DNA of 64,000 bases from Rhodopseudomonas julia (lineage in GTDB: Bacteria > Pseudomonadota > Alphaproteobacteria > Rhizobiales > Afifellaceae): positions 744,001 through 808,000 of the forward strand of contig NZ_JAUSUK010000001.1 of the NCBI RefSeq assembly GCF_030813515.1. The letters run 5' to 3'. The notes beneath the pieces were generated by a model that made no database searches, had not been told where the DNA came from, and worked only from the letters and a program-made list of their open reading frames with translations. This document shows positions 58,026 to 64,000 of the stretch, in pieces; the first letter of the stretch is position 1; each line of letters begins with the position of its first letter. A program made the position numbers and the translations under genes.

Positions 58026-58816
58026 TCTGCCAGCTCCATTCCGTAACGGGCGAGATGCGCCCCGACGAGCATGCGCGTCACGGGATGCTTCGGTCTCTGG
58101 AAGACCTCATCGACAGGCGCCGTCTCCACCAGGCAGCCATGGTCGAGCACGGCGACATCGTCGGCGAGCCGGGCGACGACGCCCATATCGTGGGTGACGA
58201 GGAGAACGCCGAGATCGTGCTCGCGGACGAGCCCTTCCAACAAGGCGAGGATGCGCATCTGCACGACCACGTCGAGATCGGTCGTCGGCTCGTCGGCGAC
58301 AAGAAACGGCGCCTCGCTCAAAAGCGCGATGGCGATCATCATGCGCTGGAGCATGCCGCCGCTCATCTCGAACGGGTAAAGGCCGAGAACGGCCTCCGGC
58401 TCGTCGAGCCCTACTTCGCTCAACGCCGCGCCGATCTTTCCCTCGTCGTCCCGACGCGATCGGCCGAGCGCCGTCAGCGTCTCCACGACATGCTCGCGCA
58501 TGGTCTTGACCGGATTGAAGGCGCTGCGCGGGTTCTGCATGATCGTCGCGACCATTCGCCCGCGGAGCATCTCGGCAGGAAGAACTTCTCCATCGACCGA
58601 GATGCGCCCGCTGATCCGTGCAACGCCGGGCGGCAGAGCACCGAGCGCCGCCGAACAGCTCAGAGATTTTCCCGAGCCGCTCGCACCGACAAGCGCAAGC
58701 ACGCGACCGCGCGTGAGCTGCAAGGACAGATCCTCGACGAGCAGACGGAGGCGTTCGGCGCCGCCGGTCGCGATCGTCAGATTCTCAAGCGTGAAATGCT
58801 TCGGTATCAGTGACAA
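58022..58816 (-). CDS. nikD: Nickel ABC transporter ATP-binding protein NikD
   Basis: The 264-residue ATPase has Walker [18 protein letters not shown] (residues about 40-56), signature [16 protein letters not shown] near 146-161 and Walker [14 protein letters not shown] near 167-179. The start is taken as the TTG at 58816, with GAGGG seven bases upstream and a 10-base overlap with nikC. A longer open frame adds 52 unrelated residues. It pairs with NikE. Confidence 0.88.
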   Translation of the reverse strand: MSLIPKHFTLENLTIATGGAERLRLLVEDLSLQLTRGRVLALVGASGSGKSLSCSAALGALPPGVARISGRISVDGEVLPAEMLRGRMVATIMQNPRSAFNPVKTMREHVVETLTALGRSRRDDEGKIGAALSEVGLDEPEAVLGLYPFEMSGGMLQRMMIAIALLSEAPFLVADEPTTDLDVVVQMRILALLEGLVREHDLGVLLVTHDMGVVARLADDVAVLDHGCLVETAPVDEVFQRPKHPVTRMLVGAHLARYGMELAE

Positions 58817-59673
58817 TGCCCGGCCCTCAGATGCGGATCGAGACGGTCGCGCAGCACGTCGCCCAGAATGTTGAAGGCCATGACGCTGATGAAAAGCGCA
58901 AATCCCGGCCAGAAGATCAGCATCGGCGCGGTCCACACGAACTGGCGGGCATCGCTGATCATCACACCCCATTCGGCGGTCGGCGCGGTCACGCCGAGGC
59001 CCAGAAACGACAGGCCCGCGACGTGCAGCATCATGTGGCCGATATCCAAGGTCGCGAGCACGAGGAGCTGCGACAGCGTCGCCGGCAGAAGATGCTCGAC
59101 GAAGCTGCGTGTGCGGCTCGCCCCAGCGAGGCGCGCGGCCATCAGAAATTCACGGTGGCGCAACGACAGCACGATGCCGCGAACGATGCGCGCGTACCAG
59201 GCCCAATGGGAGAGCGCGATGGCGATGACGACGTTGACGAGACCCGTGCCCAGCATGCCGATCATGAATAGCGCCAGGACGAGCGTCGGAAACGTCAGAA
59301 AGACGTCGGTGATGCGCATGATCACCTGATCGATGCGGCCGCCGATGAAGCCGGAGGCACCGCCGATCGTGATGCCGAGGACGAGAATGATGGCAAGCGA
59401 CACCGCGACCGATCCGAGCGAGACGCGCGTGCCCGCGATCAGCCTGGAAAGAATGTCCCGGCCGAGATGGTCGGTTCCGAGCCAATGGGCCATGTCCGGC
59501 GACATCAGCCGGTCGCCCAATTCCACCTGGTTCGGATCGTAAGGCGAGATCCACGGGCCGAAGACGGCCGCAAAGACAAGCACCACGACGATGGCAACGG
59601 CGAGACGCACCGTCGTCCGTCCGCTCCAGGCGCGCCAGCGCGCGGCCTTCATGGGAAGAGCCATGTCGGTCAT
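58807..59673 (-). CDS. nikC: Nickel ABC transporter permease NikC
   Basis: The 288-residue inner-membrane protein has about six helices. The [32 protein letters not shown] region near 47-78 (landmark) is typical of DppC/NikC. The EAA loop reads [20 protein letters not shown] near 183-202. The ATG at 59673 overlaps the nikB stop by 4 bases; upstream in-frame codons are spurious. It forms the channel with NikB. Confidence 0.9.
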   Translation of the reverse strand: MTDMALPMKAARWRAWSGRTTVRLAVAIVVVLVFAAVFGPWISPYDPNQVELGDRLMSPDMAHWLGTDHLGRDILSRLIAGTRVSLGSVAVSLAIILVLGITIGGASGFIGGRIDQVIMRITDVFLTFPTLVLALFMIGMLGTGLVNVVIAIALSHWAWYARIVRGIVLSLRHREFLMAARLAGASRTRSFVEHLLPATLSQLLVLATLDIGHMMLHVAGLSFLGLGVTAPTAEWGVMISDARQFVWTAPMLIFWPGFALFISVMAFNILGDVLRDRLDPHLRAGHCH

Positions 59674-60614
59674 TTGACGCCCTCGGAGGACAGCCGGATG
59701 CGCGGATCGGCGACGGCATAGACGATGTCGACGATCAAATTGCAGACGACGAAGATGACCACCATCATCAGCGTGAAGCATTGGATGACCGGGTAATCCC
59801 GGTTGAGGACGGCGGAGACGGCATAGCGTCCGACGCCCGGCCAGCCGAAAATGCTCTCGATGATCAAGGTGCCGCCGAGCATCTCGCCGATATGCATGCC
59901 GATCGCCGTGATGATCGGCAGCCAGGCGTTGCGCAGGATGTGGGAGCGCTCCACCTTGCGCTCGGAAAGCCCGCGCAGCCTTGCGTAGCGCACATGCCGC
60001 TGGCCCGCGACTTCCAGCATGCTTGCACGCAGCAATCGCGCATTGATCGCCAGCGACATGAAGGAAATGGCGACGGCCGGCATGATGAGATGCGAGATGC
60101 CGCCGCGGCCCATGGACGGCAGCCAGCCGAGATTGACCGAAAACAAGAGCACCAGCAGGAAGCCGAGCCAGAAATTCGGCATCGAAACGCCGACGAAGGC
60201 GAGAAGCCTGACGGCCTGGTCCGGCCAGCGTTCGCGATAGCGCGCCGCCCAGACACCGAGGGGGATCGACACGATGAGGGTCAGCGCCAACGCCACTCCG
60301 GCAAGCTCAAGCGTCGCTGGCAGGTAGTGCAGAAGGTCCGGCAGAACCGGCCGCTGCGTCGCGAAGGAGACGCCGAAATCGAGGTGCAGGGCGTTGTTCA
60401 GCCAGTCGAAATACTGAACGAAGATCGGCTGATCGAGGCCCAGCATCTGGCGCGCGTCCTCGAGCGCCTGCGGCGTCGGCGGCACTTTCGAAAGCCGCAG
60501 ATAATCCATCGCCGGATCGCTCGGCCCGAGCCTCAAGAGCAGGAAGATGACGAGCGAGGCGCCGAACAGCATCGGGACGAGCAGCAGAACCCGCTTCAGG
60601 ATGAAGCCTGCCAT
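59670..60614 (-). CDS. nikB: Nickel ABC transporter permease NikB
   Basis: The 314-residue DppB/NikB-type permease has six helices, starting [27 protein letters not shown]. Further marks are the [15 protein letters not shown] segment near 57-71 and the EAA loop [21 protein letters not shown] near 212-232. The ATG at 60614 is preferred, with AGGAG 11 bases upstream, over a TTG three codons earlier. It follows nikA by 5 bases. Confidence 0.9.
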   Translation of the reverse strand: MAGFILKRVLLLVPMLFGASLVIFLLLRLGPSDPAMDYLRLSKVPPTPQALEDARQMLGLDQPIFVQYFDWLNNALHLDFGVSFATQRPVLPDLLHYLPATLELAGVALALTLIVSIPLGVWAARYRERWPDQAVRLLAFVGVSMPNFWLGFLLVLLFSVNLGWLPSMGRGGISHLIMPAVAISFMSLAINARLLRASMLEVAGQRHVRYARLRGLSERKVERSHILRNAWLPIITAIGMHIGEMLGGTLIIESIFGWPGVGRYAVSAVLNRDYPVIQCFTLMMVVIFVVCNLIVDIVYAVADPRIRLSSEGVK

Positions 60615-60619
60615 GGAGA

Positions 60620-62200
60620 TCAATTCTCCTGCGGCTTGAGACGATCGAAGGGGATCTCGCTCGACAAGGCGCCGAAAGGCACGTCGCCGACTTCCGGCTT
60701 CGCCACGGCAATCGCCGTGACATAGGTCAAGGGCAGATAGACGGCCTCTTCGTGCAGACGGGTGAAGATGTCGCGATAAAGTTCCTGGCGGGCTTTCTCA
60801 TCCGTCGAGACGAGCACTTCGCCGATTTCGGCGTCGATCTTCGCCTTATCGGCGAGGCCTTGCTGCGCCTCGTAATCGGCATGCGAGGGGATGCGCATGG
60901 AGCTCACGAACGCATGCGGATCGTAGGGCGCGCCCCAGGTCATGTTGAAGATCATCCCGAAGCGGCCGTCGCGCTGGCGCGCAAAGATGCTGCTTTCTTC
61001 CTCGCCCGTCAGCTTGACGTCGATGCCGACCTTGCGAAGATCGCCCTGGATGATTTCCGCCATGGATTTCGCCACGGCATCCGTTCCCGGGAAGCAAAGC
61101 TCGATCGTCAATGGCTGACCGCCTTTGGTGCGGATCGCCCTGTCGCTTTCTGCGTGCCAGCCATCCTCGTCGAGCAGCCTTTTCGCCTCTTCCGGATCGT
61201 AGAGGTACGGCTTCAGGCCGATATCGGCGTAGGGCACATTGGGGGCGAAGAGCGTGTCGGCGCGGAGCTGCGTATCGTACAGCACCGTGGAGATCATCTT
61301 GTCCTTGTCGACGGCATGATTGATGGCCTTGCGTACGGCGAGGTCACGCGTCGCGCCGCGATTGGTGTTGATCGCCAGCATCTTGGTTTCGTACGGCGCG
61401 GAGAGCTCGGTCGTGTAGACGCCCATCTGCCGAAAACGCTCGAACGTATCCGGCGTGATCGGTCCATCGACGCCGTAGATCAGATCGATCTCGCCGGTCT
61501 CGAAGGCGATCGCCCGCGTGTTCGGATCGGAGATCACCTTCACGACAATCTTCTCGTAAGCCGGTTTTTCACCCCAATAGCTGTCGTTTCGAACGAACAC
61601 GTCCCGCTCGCCGAGGCGGGTTTCCTGCAGCTTCCACGGTCCTGTTCCCACGGGGGCGACAATGCCGTCCTTCGTACCGCCGTCCTTGAACATGGAGGGC
61701 GCCATGAAACGGAACGGACGCGGCAGCGCGAGTTCCTGGAGCAGCGGGTAATAGCTATCCTTCAAGGTCAGTTTGAGCGTGTCGCTGTCGACGGCCTCGA
61801 CGGAGACGATCTGGTTGGCGAGTTCGAGCCAGGCATGGCGCGATCGATTGGCCAGAATGGCGTCGAAATTGGCCTTGGCCGCGGCCGCATCGAACACCTC
61901 CCCGTTGGAGAAGGTCACGCCCTTGCGCAGCTTGAAGGTATAGGTCTTGCCGTCTTCCGATGCCTGCCAGGTTTGCGCCAGGCAAGGCTCCAGCGTGCCG
62001 TCGGCGCGGTAGCGCACCAAAGGCTCGTAGACCATGTTCTGCGCGAACATCTGATTCGGGGAATAAAGATGCGGGTTGAGCCACCCGACATTCACGGGCC
62101 ATGAAAAGTTGAGAGTCGCACCGGCCCAAGCCGAGGTACTCGGCACGAGGGAAAGGGCTGCGCCCACACAGAACGCGATCACGCGGAGAGTTTTAAACAT
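60620..62200 (-). CDS. nikA: Nickel ABC transporter periplasmic binding protein NikA
   Basis: The 526-residue exported protein is of the SBP5 (oligopeptide/nickel) family. It has a signal peptide (residues about 1-26, ending AWA) and the mature start [35 protein letters not shown] (landmark) typical of Nik[33 protein letters not shown] is the shared SBP5 block. NikA binds Ni chelated by small ligands such as histidine. First gene of the transporter set, 25 bases from a NikR-type operator. Confidence 0.92.
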   Translation of the reverse strand: MFKTLRVIAFCVGAALSLVPSTSAWAGATLNFSWPVNVGWLNPHLYSPNQMFAQNMVYEPLVRYRADGTLEPCLAQTWQASEDGKTYTFKLRKGVTFSNGEVFDAAAAKANFDAILANRSRHAWLELANQIVSVEAVDSDTLKLTLKDSYYPLLQELALPRPFRFMAPSMFKDGGTKDGIVAPVGTGPWKLQETRLGERDVFVRNDSYWGEKPAYEKIVVKVISDPNTRAIAFETGEIDLIYGVDGPITPDTFERFRQMGVYTTELSAPYETKMLAINTNRGATRDLAVRKAINHAVDKDKMISTVLYDTQLRADTLFAPNVPYADIGLKPYLYDPEEAKRLLDEDGWHAESDRAIRTKGGQPLTIELCFPGTDAVAKSMAEIIQGDLRKVGIDVKLTGEEESSIFARQRDGRFGMIFNMTWGAPYDPHAFVSSMRIPSHADYEAQQGLADKAKIDAEIGEVLVSTDEKARQELYRDIFTRLHEEAVYLPLTYVTAIAVAKPEVGDVPFGALSSEIPFDRLKPQEN

Positions 62201-62223
62201 CGGCCTTGAGGGGAGAAGGACGG

Positions 62224-62252
62224 AGTATGAACTATTCCAGTACCCTCATACT
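62224..62252. promoter_or_regulatory. NikR operator upstream of nikA
   Basis: AGTATGA (62224-62230), 15 bases and TCATACT (62246-62252) reproduce the NikR half-sites GTATGA/TCATAC. The E. coli operator has a 16-base spacer; here it is 15. It lies 24 bases before the nikA start, between nikR and nikA, which are on the same strand. Confidence 0.88.
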
Positions 62253-62425
62253 TCCCCTACGTGTCAACCCCGCCGGCGGGACCCAGCCCTGCATGTTCGC
62301 CGGAAAAAGGCATGGCGTTTCGTCGGGTCAAACCGCCGCCCCGCCGCCCCGCCGCTTTCCTCATGCCGACGTCTCGGACCTCAGCCTTCACACGGACGGA
62401 ATGTCGCTATCGGCGCACCGGCGCC

Positions 62426-62929
62426 TCAGTGATCGTGATCATCATGCGATCCGCCGGAATGCGGGGAACCGTCCCCGCCGCTTGCCAGAGCTCCCGTCAG
62501 GGGTCCGCTCAGCCGGCCGATCAGCGGTATGATGTGGAGTTTGCCATAGCGCACGCCCCGCTGGCTGCTGACGCTGTCGGCAAATTTGCGCAGATCGCCC
62601 GCGGTGCCGGCGAGGAGCGACACCTCAAGGCAGTTCTGTGCATTGATGTGCACATGCGTCGTGGCGATCGACAGCGCATGATGGGCGTGATGATTGTCCG
62701 TGAGCCGGTTCGGCAGGTCGCGGATCTCGTGATCGTACACATAGGTGAGAGAGCCGTAACAGAGCTGGTCGTTGCCGAGCGGCTCTCCTGATTCGATCGC
62801 CTCGCGCGCCAGAACCTCGCGGGCCATGTCGCGCAACGCCTCGGAGCGGCTCTGATAGCCGCGCTCTTCGCTCAAAGCATCGATCTCCCTGAGGAGGTCT
62901 TCTTCGAGAGTGATGGTGATCCGTTCCAT
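62426..62929 (-). CDS. nikR: Nickel-responsive regulator NikR
   Basis: NikR represses nickel uptake when Ni is plentiful. The 167-residue protein has a ribbon-helix-helix DNA-binding domain (ERITITLEEDLLREIDAL, then GYQSRSEALRDM). The ACT-like Ni domain follows, with the ligands in THVHINAQNCLEV (residues about 91-103) and an upstream His cluster DNHHAHH. The tail adds a His/Asp-rich stretch ending HDDHDH that could bind extra metal. The start is the ATG at 62929; one four codons upstream (62941) is possible. nikABCDE follows. Confidence 0.96.
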   Translation of the reverse strand: MERITITLEEDLLREIDALSEERGYQSRSEALRDMAREVLAREAIESGEPLGNDQLCYGSLTYVYDHEIRDLPNRLTDNHHAHHALSIATTHVHINAQNCLEVSLLAGTAGDLRKFADSVSSQRGVRYGKLHIIPLIGRLSGPLTGALASGGDGSPHSGGSHDDHDH

Positions 62930-62941
62930 ACCGCCTGCCAT

Positions 62942-63326
62942 TGGCGCCTTTTGTCCGGCACTATGCCCCAGGAATAGACGCCACCGCATCTGAAAACGAC
63001 CCCGCAACGGATCACCGTCAACCGTTGGGAAGCGATGGCGGACGAAAGCCGCGCCGAAGCGACCGGATCGGCCGTCCCAACAGACGGTCGGACCGCCTCG
63101 CCAGATAATATGATTTAAAAACGCATATTTTATTTGCTTGCCCGGGTTTCGGTGATATGGGGTGCCAGTCGCGATCCCGCGCGCATCGCCAGCGACCGTT
63201 TCGACGGATGCGGGGCGCGAACCATGCGCCGGCCGTCTCTCCGACACGCAGACAGGGGCGGCCGGCGCACTCTCCCCAGCTGGTTTGCCTGCCGGCTGCA
63301 CCTTCGTTGCAAGAGGATAGGTTCCC
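62942..63326. other. Divergent intergenic region between nikR and the flavoprotein gene
   Basis: No gene is seen. It holds promoters for nikR (minus) and the SIP gene (plus). An AT-rich island stands out at 63103-63135, with the inverted repeat AATATG (63107-63112), 11 bases and CATATT (63124-63129). This is a candidate operator for a metal regulator; it matches no consensus I can name with confidence. Confidence 0.45.
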
Positions 63327-64000
63327 ATGAGCAATCTGAGAGCCAGAGCCGTCGTCTCGGTCGCCGACCCCGAGCCGATCATTGCAGCCGTCTGCACCTA
63401 TCTCGCCGAATATGACACAGACGTCCGCCGTGACGGCAGCTTCCATCGGATTTTCTACGATTTCGGGAACGGTTCCCTGCGCGCTTTGCGTGAAGCCATC
63501 GAGCTCGAAGCAGAAGCTCGGGACATCTCGGGTCTCTTTTACATGCGCATGGCGCTTGCCGCCCATCTCAAGGAATTCGCCGGCGCGCCGTCGCCCGAAA
63601 TCGTCTGGGCGGGGGATGGCGACGATATCGAAACGCCGCCGAACTTCCGCCCCGTCAGCGTCCGCAAGATGCACGACATCACCCAGCACATGCGCCGGAT
63701 CACCTTTGCGGGTGAGGATCTCGAGCGCTTCGCCGATGACGACAATCTGCATCTCGGCCTGATCATCCCACCCGAGGGCGGCAAACTGATCTGGCCGAAA
63801 GTCGGGCGAGACGGCCTCCTGCAATGGGACCCGGAAACACCCACACCCGCAATGCGGCGCTACACGGTGCGGCGCTGCAACCCGGCCACAGGCGAAATCG
63901 ACATCGACTTCGTTCTCCATGACGACGCTGGTCCCGGCACGGCATTCGCCGTGCACGCACAACCCGGAGTGATGGCGGGGCTTGCCGGTCCCTCAGGAGG
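63327..64000 (+). CDS. DUF2218 / siderophore-interacting FAD protein (partial, runs off the window)
   Basis: The frame is open from the ATG at 63327 to the window end (224 codons), with GAGG 14 bases upstream. Residues about 5-90 form a DUF2218 domain (VADPEPIIAAVCTYLAEYDTDVRRDG). From about 110 a siderophore-interacting protein (ViuB/SIP) FAD domain begins, with VRKMHDITQHMRRITFAG and the FAD motif RRYTVR near 187-192. Such proteins reduce ferric siderophores with NAD(P)H in the cytosol. Its C-terminal reductase half lies beyond the window. It is divergent from nikR. Confidence 0.88.
   Translation, partial: MSNLRARAVVSVADPEPIIAAVCTYLAEYDTDVRRDGSFHRIFYDFGNGSLRALREAIELEAEARDISGLFYMRMALAAHLKEFAGAPSPEIVWAGDGDDIETPPNFRPVSVRKMHDITQHMRRITFAGEDLERFADDDNLHLGLIIPPEGGKLIWPKVGRDGLLQWDPETPTPAMRRYTVRRCNPATGEIDIDFVLHDDAGPGTAFAVHAQPGVMAGLAGPSG

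Noticed and set aside
63018..63962. 314-codon frame on the minus strand opposite the SIP gene
   Set aside because: It is antisense to a clear DUF2218-SIP reading frame that runs off the window end.

Overview
The window looks like chromosomal DNA from an alphaproteobacterium, most likely of the Rhizobiales/Hyphomicrobiales. GC content and third-position GC are high throughout. Supporting signs are a short HisG beside HisZ, a tRNA-His without the extra 5' G together with an alphaproteobacterial-type HisRS, a plant-type glutamate-cysteine ligase, a PdhS-like PAS histidine kinase, a phasin and two cobalamin riboswitches. I see no prophage, IS element, integron or CRISPR array. I do not assign a genus.

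Layout. 0-3.4 kb: an M16 peptidase pair, an exported protein, an atypical SDR and a DUF427 protein. 3.4-11.2 kb: wrbA, groES-groEL under a perfect CIRCE operator, then hisS-hisZ-hisG and tag. 11.3-15.7 kb: three tandem L,D-transpeptidase genes, an AI-2E family permease and a small XRE regulator. 15.7-25.2 kb: carbon oxidation genes, with glcDEF (glycolate oxidase) and lutABC (lactate oxidation) on opposite strands around a c-type cytochrome. 25.2-36.2 kb: xseA, rsmE, gshA, a membrane GGDEF protein, a 1130-residue PAS kinase with a long acidic linker, and a phasin. 36.7 kb: tRNA-His.

37-47.5 kb is the most informative stretch, a vitamin B12 and methionine island. cobQ lies behind a cobalamin riboswitch, with a hairpin covering its Shine-Dalgarno sequence. 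Next come a PduO-type adenosyltransferase and a second cobalamin riboswitch facing the other way. That second riboswitch leads into the truncated first ~60 codons of a btuB-like TonB receptor, which overlaps btuF. A second, signal-less BtuF-like protein and three unassigned small or medium genes follow. Then comes a clear remnant of B12-independent methionine synthase (metE), with an internal deletion and a frame change, directly downstream of an intact B12-dependent metH. I read this as a locus where the B12-independent enzyme has been lost and the outer-membrane receptor at this site has been reduced to a leader.

47.5-64 kb is transport. benE lies divergent from an XRE-cupin regulator, with an 8-bp-arm palindrome between them. 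A ROK repressor lies divergent from a complete sugar ABC transporter with a sugar isomerase/epimerase and a Gfo/Idh/MocA dehydrogenase. A nikR-nikABCDE nickel uptake operon carries a NikR-type operator. The window ends inside a DUF2218/siderophore-interacting flavoprotein gene.
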